64,000 nt of DNA from Streptobacillus felis (GTDB taxonomy: Bacteria > Fusobacteriota > Fusobacteriia > Fusobacteriales > Leptotrichiaceae), in assembly GCF_001559775.1 (NCBI RefSeq), contig NZ_LOHX01000101.1:1-64000 (forward strand). Reading direction: 5' to 3'. The notes below the pieces were generated by a model that had not been told where the DNA came from, did no database searches, and saw only the letters and a list, made by a program, of their open reading frames with translations. The position numbers and the translations under genes were made by a program. Below are positions 50,001 through 58,753 of the stretch, in pieces; position 1 is the first letter of the stretch, and each line of letters begins with the position of its first letter.

Positions 50001-51513
50001 TATTACTATTATTAATTTCAGCATCACTATCTATATGATAAATGTCTTCAAAATTTAAATTATTACCATTTAAATCAAGTTTTCCACCTCTAAGACCAAA
50101 GTATATATTATTCTTATTAAGTTGATCAGCTGACATTATTTTAACAGTTGCACCTTTAGCAACTCTTACATTTTTTGCACCATATCCACCTGCATTACTT
50201 AATACTAAAGTCCCTTCCCCTATATTAATATCACCTTCGTTGTTACCAGTTGAATTAACATGAAGAGTACCCTTACCTATTTTTCTAACTACATTACCTT
50301 CATTAATTTTTAGTTTATACGTAAGAGTTTTCCCTTCAGCAACTACATATCCTGCTGCTTTTAAATCTGCAATACCATCTATTTTAGTATCCTCTTTAAA
50401 TTCAAGTCTTGCTTCATTAGTATTAGTTTTAGATAATACCTGTATAGTTAAATTAGGAATGTTAAATACTTGATTTTTTACTTTATAAAAATTTAATGAT
50501 GTGTCATCATTAATAAAATTTTTATCAAAATATATTTCTTTACCATCTACTATTAGTTTATTATTATTAAATACCACATTATACGCATTAGAAATTTCAT
50601 TTGAATTTGTCTTATTTTTTATTTCTTTATATTTTGAAACATTACTTCTTAATACTGAATATACATGCCATGGATTAGTCTCACTTGCTCCATTTCCAGC
50701 ACTATTATTGGCTAAATATAGCCATTTTTTATTATCCTTATCCCACCAAAACAAAGGAGATCCACTATCACCATTATTTGTTCCTATATCCATAACTGTT
50801 ACTGGAATTCTCGAAAAACTTATATTAATCCTTGTTTCAAAAGGATCACTTGCAAAATATGTTATTTTATTTAAACCTCCAGTATAAGTTCTATTTACAC
50901 GTGTCATTGTTCCGTTTTCATTGCTTATTGTTGTATTCCCCCGCCCCATTCTAGCGACTAAATCACCAATAGATAATTTTGAAAGGTCATATAACACTTC
51001 ATTTTGTGTTCCATCATGTAAAACCCTATCTAACCTCACTATAGCCCAATCAGTTCCTATAGGCATATATTCTTTGCCCTCTGCAATTTCACTAAACTTT
51101 TTAATTTCATTTCTTCTTCTATAATATTCTTCAGTTGTAAGTTCTGAATCATTTTTAGAAAAAATATTATTATTATTTTCATATAAATTAACATCTCTTC
51201 TTATATGCCTACTTAAAAATTCATATCCAAAATGTAAATTACCTATATGTTTTACACCTGATAATATTTGAGGATCATCTAAGTAAGAATAATTAGCCTC
51301 CTTATTAACCCCATCAAAATTTGGCATCTTCTCAATAATGCCTACCTTAGTCCCATCATATTTATATATATTTATATTTTCATTTCCAACCTTAAATTTA
51401 CCATTATTTAATGCAAATGATTGATAGTCAATAAAAGGTATATCATATCTTAATGCTCCTGAGTATGAAAAAATACTTTCAATAATTAATAATAGTGTAA
51501 TTTTTTTATTCAT
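47053..51513 (-). CDS. S6-type serine-protease autotransporter
   Basis: The 1486-residue protein has a signal peptide (KITLLLIIESIFSYSGA) and then RYDIPFIDYQSFALNNGKF, typical of the IgA-protease/SPATE start. Likely catalytic residues are His near 89 (VKHIG), Asp near 155 (DWAIVRL) and Ser near 250 in GDSGSPLFW. The passenger that follows consists of many beta-helix type repeats (NITVEKGRLKV, GTLNVNVNAL), and the C-terminal about 280 residues form the autotransporter barrel ending GFGYKW. The protease would be displayed or released outside the cell; the substrate is unknown. The gene lies alone between terminators. Confidence 0.88.
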   Translation of the reverse strand: MNKKITLLLIIESIFSYSGALRYDIPFIDYQSFALNNGKFKVGNENINIYKYDGTKVGIIEKMPNFDGVNKEANYSYLDDPQILSGVKHIGNLHFGYEFLSRHIRRDVNLYENNNNIFSKNDSELTTEEYYRRRNEIKKFSEIAEGKEYMPIGTDWAIVRLDRVLHDGTQNEVLYDLSKLSIGDLVARMGRGNTTISNENGTMTRVNRTYTGGLNKITYFASDPFETRINISFSRIPVTVMDIGTNNGDSGSPLFWWDKDNKKWLYLANNSAGNGASETNPWHVYSVLRSNVSKYKEIKNKTNSNEISNAYNVVFNNNKLIVDGKEIYFDKNFINDDTSLNFYKVKNQVFNIPNLTIQVLSKTNTNEARLEFKEDTKIDGIADLKAAGYVVAEGKTLTYKLKINEGNVVRKIGKGTLHVNSTGNNEGDINIGEGTLVLSNAGGYGAKNVRVAKGATVKIMSADQLNKNNIYFGLRGGKLDLNGNNLNFEDIYHIDSDAEINNSNSQKSNFTLSAKGEQDRVYLGSFKGNLDVTYTPTNETKWELRGNSEINGNLNINKGKVKVIGDNVIVGADNDVLENEYIRARFKSNEVSVNTNLEIGRAAEIESNINVKNGARLDANLEGIVKDKQGKLDFVNGKTEEEINKSKILGNINFENNNTFNMNVENNNKLEIDAKLSGSANITKKGDGVAEINSKDNSIAGNITVEKGRLKVEEKTSLGNTVSLINGNAILEVENRVDFSNLLDRIDKNSSGVLSLGEDVPILDTKYKNYPKLYLGTTKNITIGSDNIKISDEIKTINLGGDNGSVTLKGMHLSKDAKNINIEDGTKVLIDKVLDDNKFKFVVKNGSVNIREILTKNRIIDLQYGNFADYSSNDIILQNSEGVLELENENTSETDMYIGAKENTTVTVNNITTSGDYKLSGRGNLIVNSNLLDKNIVVDGQRSTSGTVKINTENPSYTGNITVMGNREGSENGNITLIVDKENVLGKDNKFLIKDGGVLDVKGTKLNLKLDDANNQRGSIVNSGSGISELNLLVENNLKINNLISGDIKVIKRGNADLEFINIDNKLKELDITSGTLNVNVNALKGTNINIKENTRANINIDANMKTVNNEGTINLNDSVLTLDKYNPSKTSIINLFLNNRESLLNINSTDSSEKVNMNIYLGSNINKDKEIVIGSLPNEINLLNSSDLSNMYRYKLVKRDMLALLTKIIEEKQVNKLWFLNELNLLSSSVTPSKFESGIYASFVNYTKKDNKEDSIYKNDLSSNGVKLNLEILNKVKNIDILSGFDFSTMYTSVTTKTEDKDVDSRFLVTEILPKIGVKYGMFRVEGRLGYINVYDTVNSKNIHMIKHNLDLYINPVFKVTKDLDIEYMNTLGYVINPIISSNYEETIENASPFSGRYITGVKLKHKYVDTFFDVDLGFNLAKINIKKDNDVLENTYTDMLRTKFSLGLDGKPTKNILINAKFGLNLNRNTYSSYNFDLGFGYKW

Positions 51514-51593
51514 ATTATATCTACATCCTTATTTAATTAGCTATTTTTATTGTACTATACTATTAAATAAAAATAAAGGGGTATTATATAAAC

Positions 51594-51622
51594 AAAAAAA
51601 GAACATATCATCTCTGATATGT
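51594..51622 (-). terminator. Terminator of the tagatose-bisphosphate aldolase gene
   Basis: ACATATCA pairs with TGATATGT around a 4-nt loop. Read on the minus strand it is followed by TTTTTTT. Confidence 0.8.
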
Positions 51623-51637
51623 CCAATTGCAAAATTA

Positions 51638-52612
51638 TTATTTACCTAATTTTAATCTCCAGTCACTAGCTGTTTTGTTTAATACTTCATCAAGTGATGT
51701 AATTTTTTCTTTACCTTGAGTTTGTAACCATTCTTGTCCAGTTTCTCTTCCTTCTAAGCTATATGGTTTGATAGCATCTGCCCAAGTTGCTCTTCCACAT
51801 AAAACTCCGTTAAATGTAGATCCTGCTTCCTTAGCTAATTCAAGTGATTTTTTAAATAAGTCCATGCTTACTCCACCTGATAAGAAGATAAATGGTAATG
51901 GAGTAGCTTCAGATTGTTCTTTATAGAATGCCTTAGCTTCTTCTTTAGTATATACCCATTCTTCACCATATCCTTCAACAAAGTTCATGTCTACAGGTAT
52001 TTCCATTTTTAATACTGTAACGTTATATCTTTCTTTTGAAAATTCTTTCATCATTTCTATAACTTTATGAGGTCTAACTTTTGCATATTCTTTTCCAGTT
52101 TTTCCTTCTTCATCATAAGAAACTAATTCTAAATAGAATGGTATATCCTCTCCTAAACATTCAGAACCTAATCTTTCAACGAATATGTGTTTAGATTCAT
52201 TTATTGATTTATCATCATCTACATCATAATAAAGTAAAAATTTAATCGCATCAGCACCTTGTTCTTTTAACCTTTTTACTGACCATTCTTCTAAAATATC
52301 TGGTAATCTACCTTTTTTAGTAGCATCATAACCTGTTTTTTCATAAGCAAGTAATAATCCTGCATCTGTAGCTCTTACTTTAGATGCTGGTAATCCAAAT
52401 TCTGGATCTAATAAAATTGATGATGCATATTTAGTTAATTCAGATGAAACTAAACATTTGAAATCTTCAATTTTTTCAGTTGTTGCTTCAGAATAAGCTC
52501 CTATCATTTTTTTAATAGAACCTCTTTGGTCTATAGCTAATGCTCCTATTATCCCTTCTTTATTAGAAAGTCTTTCCATAGCTGCATAAACATTTTCAGA
52601 AATTTTTCTCAT
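51638..52612 (-). CDS. lacD: Tagatose-1,6-bisphosphate aldolase
   Basis: The 324-residue class I aldolase is of the LacD family. Parts seen are ALAIDQRGSIKKMI, LLDPEFGLPA, DAIKFLLYYDVDDD with the Schiff-base Lys, VLKMEIPVD and FIFLSGGVS. It splits tagatose-1,6-bisphosphate into glyceraldehyde-3-phosphate and dihydroxyacetone phosphate. Start ATG at 52612 with AAAGGTGG is preferred over TTG at 52633. It would take the product of AgaS after phosphorylation; the tagatose-6-phosphate kinase is not in the window. Confidence 0.92.
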   Translation of the reverse strand: MRKISENVYAAMERLSNKEGIIGALAIDQRGSIKKMIGAYSEATTEKIEDFKCLVSSELTKYASSILLDPEFGLPASKVRATDAGLLLAYEKTGYDATKKGRLPDILEEWSVKRLKEQGADAIKFLLYYDVDDDKSINESKHIFVERLGSECLGEDIPFYLELVSYDEEGKTGKEYAKVRPHKVIEMMKEFSKERYNVTVLKMEIPVDMNFVEGYGEEWVYTKEEAKAFYKEQSEATPLPFIFLSGGVSMDLFKKSLELAKEAGSTFNGVLCGRATWADAIKPYSLEGRETGQEWLQTQGKEKITSLDEVLNKTASDWRLKLGK

Positions 52613-52897
52613 AACGTGAAATCCACCTTTCAAATATATATACTCCTATTATACAATATTTTAGTGAATTTTTCCACTTTTTTTGTATAAAATATAGATT
52701 TAAAAAGAACTACATAAATTTAAAAATGACCTGTTATAATATTATCATATTAATTAACTCAAAGTATCGAAATTTTTAAGTCCATATCATTAAATATATT
52801 CCCCCTTCATAAATTTTATTCTACTTTTGTCAATTTTAATACTATAAATTAAAATTATTTTAAAAAGTTATTTTTCTGTTTAAACCCCAAATATATC
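52613..52897. other. Divergent intergenic region between lacD and pgk
   Basis: No ORF is supported. It is AT-rich, with likely promoter signals for lacD near the left end. No TGGTNNNNACCA site was seen, unlike the PTS and agaS promoters. Confidence 0.5.
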
Positions 52898-52926
52898 TTG
52901 AAAAAAAAGCACTTTAGTGCTATAAT
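52898..52926 (+). promoter_or_regulatory. Promoter of pgk with palindromic spacer
   Basis: TTGAAA and TATAAT are exactly 17 nt apart. The spacer ends in AGCACTTTAGTGC, and with the T of the -10 box this gives arms AGCACT/AGTGCT around TT. It may be an operator. Confidence 0.7.
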
Positions 52927-52961
52927 TATCTTGTAAAATCATATTTTTTAAGGAGAAAAAA

Positions 52962-54185
52962 ATGGCAAAGAAAACTTTAAAAGATTTAGAAGTAAAAGGG
53001 AAAAAAGTATTAGTACGTGTTGACTTCAATGTACCCATAAAAGAAGGTGTTATCAAAGATGATAATAGAATTAAAGCTGCATTACCTACTTTAAATCACA
53101 TTTTAGAAAATGGTGGAAAAGTTATAGCTTTCTCACACTTAGGAAGAATTAAAGCTGAAGAAGATAAAGCTTCAAAAACACTTGCACCAGTTGCTAAAAG
53201 ATTAGAAGAATTATTAGGTAAATCAGTTAAATTTATACCTGCTACAAGAGGTACTGAACTAGAAGCAGCAGTTGCTGAACTTAAAGAAGGAGAAATCCTA
53301 ATGTTTGAAAACACTCGTTTTGAAGATGTTGAAAACGGAGAAGTAGTTAAAAAAGAATCTAAAAACAATTCTGAACTTGGTAAATACTGGGCTTCACTTG
53401 GAGATGTATTTGTAAATGATGCATTTGGTACAGCTCATAGAGCACATGCTTCAAACGTAGGAATTTCATCTAACATTGCTGATTCTGCTGCAGGATTCTT
53501 AATGCAAAAAGAAATAGAATTCATAGGTGGAGCAGTTGATGAACCAAAAAGACCATTTGTTGCTATCTTAGGAGGAGCTAAAGTTAGTGATAAAATAGGT
53601 GTTATTGAAAACTTATTAGATAAAGCTGATAAAGTAATCATCGGTGGTGGAATGATGTTTACATTCTTAAAAGCTTTAGGTAAAAATACAGGTAAATCAT
53701 TATTAGAAGAAGATAAAGTTGAACTTGCTAAACAATTAATAGAAAAAGCTGGTAACAAATTAATCTTACCTATAGATACTATAGTTGCTAAAGAATTTAA
53801 CAACGATGCACCTCATCATGTAGTTTCAGTTGATGAAGTTAAAGATGATGAAATGGGACTAGATATAGGGCCAGCATCAATAGAATTATTTGCTAAAGAA
53901 TTAGAGGGAGCTAAAACTGTAGTATGGAACGGACCTATGGGAGTATTTGAAATGCCTAACTATGCTAAAGGTACAATAGGTGTATGTGAAGCTATAGCAA
54001 ACTTAGCTGACGCTGTAACTGTAATAGGTGGAGGAGATTCTGCAGCAGCTGCTATCCAACTTGGATATGCTGAAAGATTCTCTCATATATCTACAGGTGG
54101 TGGAGCTTCACTTGAATACTTAGAAGGTAAAGTTTTACCAGGAGTAGATGCAATAGCTGAAAAGAAATGTTGTTGTTGTCATTAA
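52962..54185 (+). CDS. pgk: Phosphoglycerate kinase
   Basis: The 407-residue glycolytic enzyme transfers phosphate from 1,3-bisphosphoglycerate to ADP. It has [38 protein letters not shown] and GGGDSAAA. The end differs from the family norm: after [11 protein letters not shown] comes a four-Cys-His tail. It is a single-gene unit with its own promoter and terminator. Confidence 0.96.
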   Translation: MAKKTLKDLEVKGKKVLVRVDFNVPIKEGVIKDDNRIKAALPTLNHILENGGKVIAFSHLGRIKAEEDKASKTLAPVAKRLEELLGKSVKFIPATRGTELEAAVAELKEGEILMFENTRFEDVENGEVVKKESKNNSELGKYWASLGDVFVNDAFGTAHRAHASNVGISSNIADSAAGFLMQKEIEFIGGAVDEPKRPFVAILGGAKVSDKIGVIENLLDKADKVIIGGGMMFTFLKALGKNTGKSLLEEDKVELAKQLIEKAGNKLILPIDTIVAKEFNNDAPHHVVSVDEVKDDEMGLDIGPASIELFAKELEGAKTVVWNGPMGVFEMPNYAKGTIGVCEAIANLADAVTVIGGGDSAAAAIQLGYAERFSHISTGGGASLEYLEGKVLPGVDAIAEKKCCCCH

Positions 54186-54187
54186 TA

Positions 54188-54213
54188 TAAATGCACCTTA
54201 GGGTGCATTTTTT
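54188..54213 (+). terminator. Terminator of pgk
   Basis: AAATGCACC pairs with GGGTGCATTT around TTA, then TTTT. Confidence 0.85.
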
Positions 54214-54236
54214 ATAGAAAATATATTGGAGGAAAT

Positions 54237-55136
54237 ATGAAATCAGGATTCATATCTATTGTAGGTAGACCTAATGTTGGTAAATCAACATTGATAAATA
54301 AGTTAATAGAAGAAAAAGTTGCTATAGTTTCAGATAAAGCTGGTACAACTAGAGATCAAATAAGGGGGATAGTAAATAAAGGAGAAAATCAATATATATT
54401 CATAGATACTCCTGGTATACATAAACCTAAACATCTTTTAGGTGAATATATGACTAATCTCGCTATAGAAACTCTTAACGAATGTGACCTTATACTTTTT
54501 TTACTTGATGGAACAAAAGAAATAGGTTTAGGTGATATGTATGTTAATGAAAATATTAGAAATTCTAAAACTCCTACCTATGTAATAGTTAATAAGATAG
54601 ATAAAATGTCAGATGAAGATATAGAAAATAAGATGCTTGATATAAAAGAAAAACTAGGTGAATTTGATGGAATAATTACTATGTCTTCTATATTTGGTAT
54701 AGGTACTCATAAAATATTTGAAGTTTGTGAAAAATACCTATCAAATGACATATGGTTCTATCCAGAAGATTACTATACTGACATATCTGTTAATAAGATA
54801 GTTATAGAAACTATAAGGGAAAAAATACTACAAAAAACTAAAGATGAAATACCTCATTCTGTAGCTCTTGAAATTATAAATATAGAATCAAAAGACGATA
54901 GAAGAAGATATGATATTAATATCTATGTTGAAAGGGACAGTCAAAAAGGTATAATTATTGGTAATGGTGGTAAATTATTAAAAGAAATAGGAATAGAAGC
55001 TAGACGTGAAATTGAAGCATTAACAGAATTAAAAATAACTCTAAAACTTTGGGTTAAAGTAAGTAAAAAATGGAGAAAAAATGAAAAAATGCTTAATGAA
55101 TTGGGTTATGATGTAAAAAAATTTAAAAGGAGATAA
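54237..55136 (+). CDS. era: GTPase Era, ribosome assembly factor
   Basis: The 299-residue product has G1 GRPNVGKSTL, G2 DKAGTTRDQ, G3 DTPGIH, G4 NKID and a C-terminal KH domain (IIIGNGGKLLKEIGIEARREIE in part) that binds 16S rRNA. Era matures the small ribosomal subunit. GGAGG precedes the start; the next gene begins 2 nt after its stop. Confidence 0.96.
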   Translation: MKSGFISIVGRPNVGKSTLINKLIEEKVAIVSDKAGTTRDQIRGIVNKGENQYIFIDTPGIHKPKHLLGEYMTNLAIETLNECDLILFLLDGTKEIGLGDMYVNENIRNSKTPTYVIVNKIDKMSDEDIENKMLDIKEKLGEFDGIITMSSIFGIGTHKIFEVCEKYLSNDIWFYPEDYYTDISVNKIVIETIREKILQKTKDEIPHSVALEIINIESKDDRRRYDINIYVERDSQKGIIIGNGGKLLKEIGIEARREIEALTELKITLKLWVKVSKKWRKNEKMLNELGYDVKKFKRR

Positions 55137-55138
55137 AC

Positions 55139-56323
55139 ATGCTTGGAGCAATAATAGGTGATATAGTCGGATCACCATATGAATTTGATCAAAATAATAT
55201 AAAGACTAAAGATTTTAAACTATTTTCAGATAGATCATTTTTCACTGATGATACAGTTATGTCAATAGCTGTTGCTGATGGATTAATAGCAGGATATGGA
55301 AATGAAGAATTAACAGAGAAAGAGTTAATAAAATCTTTAAAAAAATGGGGAAAATTTTATCCTGACTCAGGATATGGAATAAAATTTAACAACTGGTTAT
55401 TTAGCGATGAAACTAATCCATATAATTCATATGGGAATGGTTCTGCAATGAGAGTTTCTTCTTGTGCTTGGATATATAATAACTTAAGAGATGTAGAAAA
55501 ATATGCAGAAATTACTGCAAAAATTACACATAACCATCCTGAGGGTATTAAAGGGGCAAAATCAGTTGCATCTGCAATTTTTCTTGCAAGAATGGGTGCA
55601 ACTAAGGAATATATTAGAGAATATATTACTGAAACTTATGGATATGTTTTTAGAAAATGTGATGAAATACGTCCAAATTACATGCATGTAGAAAGTTGTC
55701 AAGAAACTGTACCAGAGGCATTTTCTGCATTTTTTGAAGGAGAAAGTTTTGAAGATGTTTTAAGACTTTCAATTTCTTTAGGTGGGGATAGTGATACTTT
55801 AGCTGCTATTTCATGTTCTATTGCAGAGGCATATTATGGTATAGATGAAAATATATCTAGTCTAGCTTTTACATATCTTGATGAAACTATTGTTGATTTT
55901 CTAACTTACTATTATGAAGCACTTTCAGGACTTAGAGCTGAAAAAATATCTATGATGAATAAAATTTTAGAATATCTACCTTATTTTGATAAAAAAGAAA
56001 TAGTAAGATGGTTACCTACAAATAATAGAAAAACTCCAGAATTCTATGCAAATTATGGACAAAAGGTAAACGATTTAATAAAACTTATGAATAATCATAA
56101 CTTTGTAGATTTTGGATATCAAAAGACTATAAAACGGCTTAAAATATCTTCATTTAAAGATGCAATACCTAATGCTAATATGCTTGGTGTAAGAGCTATG
56201 CTTACAAGTATTATTAGACGTGAAAGATTTGGTGTTGGAACTATAAGCAGGGCTATAGCAGACGGTTTAGTGTCTGATCTTTTAAGAAGATATCAAGAGA
56301 TAGTAAATAATATTAATATATAG
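55139..56323 (+). CDS. ADP-ribosylglycohydrolase with C-terminal DUF6508-like region
   Basis: The 394-residue protein has GAIIGDIVGSPYEF, FTDDTVMSIAVAD, GNGSAMRVS and GGDSDTLAAISCSIAEA, the binuclear-metal motifs of ADP-ribosyl hydrolases. About 110 more residues follow (LPYFDKKEIVRW to the end), resembling DUF6508. It would remove ADP-ribose from proteins or other acceptors. It is co-transcribed with era. Confidence 0.85.
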   Translation: MLGAIIGDIVGSPYEFDQNNIKTKDFKLFSDRSFFTDDTVMSIAVADGLIAGYGNEELTEKELIKSLKKWGKFYPDSGYGIKFNNWLFSDETNPYNSYGNGSAMRVSSCAWIYNNLRDVEKYAEITAKITHNHPEGIKGAKSVASAIFLARMGATKEYIREYITETYGYVFRKCDEIRPNYMHVESCQETVPEAFSAFFEGESFEDVLRLSISLGGDSDTLAAISCSIAEAYYGIDENISSLAFTYLDETIVDFLTYYYEALSGLRAEKISMMNKILEYLPYFDKKEIVRWLPTNNRKTPEFYANYGQKVNDLIKLMNNHNFVDFGYQKTIKRLKISSFKDAIPNANMLGVRAMLTSIIRRERFGVGTISRAIADGLVSDLLRRYQEIVNNINI

Positions 56324-56369
56324 AAAAAAAGAACATGTTCTCTTTCTTTTTCTGAGCATGTTCTTTTTT
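56324..56369. terminator. Bidirectional terminator
   Basis: AAAAAGAACATG pairs with CATGTTCTTTTT around a pyrimidine-rich loop, between two convergent genes. Confidence 0.8.
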
Positions 56370-56381
56370 CATATAATTATC

Positions 56382-57404
56382 TTACCATTTATAAGCTAAA
56401 CCTAATTTAGCATAAGGTGTTGTTGAGTAATACTCTTGTTTATCTCCATCAGAGTTGTATTTAAAGTCGTTTTCAAATCCTAAAGTACCATTTACTGATA
56501 ATCCTTTAAGAATTTCATAATCTGCTCTTACACTAGTATTTAATTTTGTGTCATATTTTTTAGTATCTACTGAAAATGCAGGAGTTACTAATAATCCTTT
56601 TACTGCTTTAATTTCTACTTTATTATCTGATTTAAATCTAACATTTGTAGAAGGATCATATTTCCCTACAGGTATTTTAATTTGATTTATACCTATACCT
56701 AATTCATTATCTGAAGTTATTTTTACTTTAGGATTTACTGTATAATCTACTTTTGCTCCTAATCTTACATTAGTATCTATTATAGTCTTTTTAATTTCAT
56801 CAGAATTAAATAATTTTTGAGTTCCAACACTAACGTTTACTCCTGCTTTTCCAGTTAACGTTAAATCGTTATTAGCATCATAAGAAACATATGCTTCTCC
56901 ATCAAATGCATTTAAATCTTGTGCTACAAGATCTGTATTTGCAATTTTAACATTTGGAACAAATGTATGTTTATATGCAGCATGTCCTCCTACTGTTACT
57001 GAATTAAATTTTCCTTCATTAGCATATTTTAACTCAACTGAAGGACCATAATTACCACCCATTTCATAAGTTAATTTAATATTACCGTATTTTTTAAAAT
57101 CAGCCTTAGCACTTAATTCACTATTAGCTGCATCAAAATACGTTTCTTTTGCTTGACCTTTATATCCATATCCTACTTTAGCACCTAAAGTTACGAAATC
57201 ATAAATTTCTACTTTAAGACCTAAGTCATGTTTAACATTAGTATTTTCTACTTTATTATTTTCTTCTTTTGATATTTCATTTGAAACTGTTAAATTAGTC
57301 TCTACTTCTCCTCCAAATGGTTTTGCATTTTTAAAATCAAATACCTTATCACTAGCAAATGTTGCAAGTGGTAACATAGTCATTAATAATATATTTTTTT
57401 TCAT
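56382..57404 (-). CDS. Outer-membrane beta-barrel protein
   Basis: The 340-residue product has a signal peptide (KKNILLMTMLPLATFA) and then alternating beta strands (VTLGAKVGYGYKG, LTLTGKAGVNVSVG), ending LGLAYKW. It is likely a small porin or barrel protein; no enzymatic domain is seen. The aromatic YKW end is shared with the two giant barrel proteins at 26221 and 47053. Confidence 0.75.
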   Translation of the reverse strand: MKKNILLMTMLPLATFASDKVFDFKNAKPFGGEVETNLTVSNEISKEENNKVENTNVKHDLGLKVEIYDFVTLGAKVGYGYKGQAKETYFDAANSELSAKADFKKYGNIKLTYEMGGNYGPSVELKYANEGKFNSVTVGGHAAYKHTFVPNVKIANTDLVAQDLNAFDGEAYVSYDANNDLTLTGKAGVNVSVGTQKLFNSDEIKKTIIDTNVRLGAKVDYTVNPKVKITSDNELGIGINQIKIPVGKYDPSTNVRFKSDNKVEIKAVKGLLVTPAFSVDTKKYDTKLNTSVRADYEILKGLSVNGTLGFENDFKYNSDGDKQEYYSTTPYAKLGLAYKW

Positions 57405-57522
57405 TTAATTCTCCTTTTTTATCTCTTCTTAAAATATGCTTCATTATATCATAGGCATTCTAGCTTTTCAATAGAACTAAGAATTTTCAAATACTTATCA
57501 TACCAATGAAAAACTTTTGTAC

Positions 57523-57550
57523 TAGACAAATATAAAAAATAGGGTATAAT
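57523..57550 (+). promoter_or_regulatory. Promoter of the nucleotidase gene
   Basis: TAGACA and TATAAT are 16 nt apart, 33 nt before the ATG at 57583. Confidence 0.5.
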
Positions 57551-57582
57551 ATTTTAATAGACTATTTAAAAGGAGATTTATT

Positions 57583-58749
57583 ATGAAAAAATTCTTATTT
57601 TCAATACTATTAGTACTTGGACTATTTTCATTTACTAAAGAAGTTAAAATCGTTTTATTAGAAACATCCGATATTCATGGAAGATTATTTTCTTATGAAT
57701 ATGCTATAGATGAACAAAAAGCTGATAATGGTTTAACAAGAATTTCTACCTTAGTTAAACAACAAAGAGCAGAAAATAAAAATGTTATCTTAATAGATAA
57801 CGGTGATCTTTTACAAGATAACGCTGCTGAATTATTCAATGATGAAGAAGTACATCCATTAATGAGAGTATTAAATGACTTAAAATATGATGTATTTGTC
57901 TTAGGAAATCATGAATTTAATTTTGAAAAAGCATTTTTAGAAAGAAATATAAAAGGGTTTAATGGTGATGTATTGGCATCTAATGTTATTAAAATATCTG
58001 ATAACAAACCATATGTAAATTCATATGTAATCAAAGAAGTTGATGGTGTTAAAGTTGCTATAGTTGGTTACTTAGTACCTCATATACCTACATGGGAAGC
58101 TGCTACTCCTGAACATTTTGAAGGATTAAAATTCTTAAATCCAGAAGAAGCATTAACTAATACTTTAAAAGAAATAGAAGGTAAATACGATGTATTAGTA
58201 GGTTCTTTCCACTTAGGAAGAACTGATGAAAAAGGTGGAGATGGTGTTTTAGATATAGCTAAAAAATTCCCTGAATTTGATATTATATTTGCAGGTCACG
58301 AACATGCTGTATATAACACTAGTGTAGGTAATGTAAAAATTATAGAACCAGGAAGTTATGGAACTTATCTTGCTAAAGGTACAATAATATTTGATACTGA
58401 AAATAAGACAAAAAATGTAACTTTAGAAAACTTATCTACTAAAAATGTTCCTGAAGATAAAGAGATTTTAGAAAAATATTCATATGTACACGAAAAATCC
58501 ATTGCTTATTCTAACGAAATAGTAGGTAAAGTTACTAAAACTTTCATAGATAGACCTGACTTTATTACAGGAGAAGCAAAAATAACTACTATGCCTACAG
58601 CTACTTTAATGGAAACTCCTGTTATACGGTTAATTAATACTGTTCAAAAACACTATGCGAAAGCAGATATTTCAAGTGCTGCATTATTTAATTTTGGTTC
58701 TAACCTAACTGAAGGTGACTTCAAAAGAAAAGATGTTGCATTTATATAA
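57583..58749 (+). pseudogene. CpdB-like cyclic-nucleotide phosphodiesterase/nucleotidase, 5' part
   Basis: The 388-residue fragment has a signal peptide (KKFLFSILLVLGLFSFT) and the metallophosphatase domain with TSDIHGR, DNGDLL, GNHEFNFE, GSFHLG and GHEHAVY, all metal-binding motifs intact. It breaks off at DVAFI where the substrate-binding domain continues. The remainder lies at 63137-63712, beyond an inserted 4.4 kb. The intact enzyme would dephosphorylate 2',3'-cyclic nucleotides and 3'-nucleotides in the periplasm. The half alone lacks the C-terminal substrate pocket. Confidence 0.85.
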
Positions 58750-58753
58750 TAAA

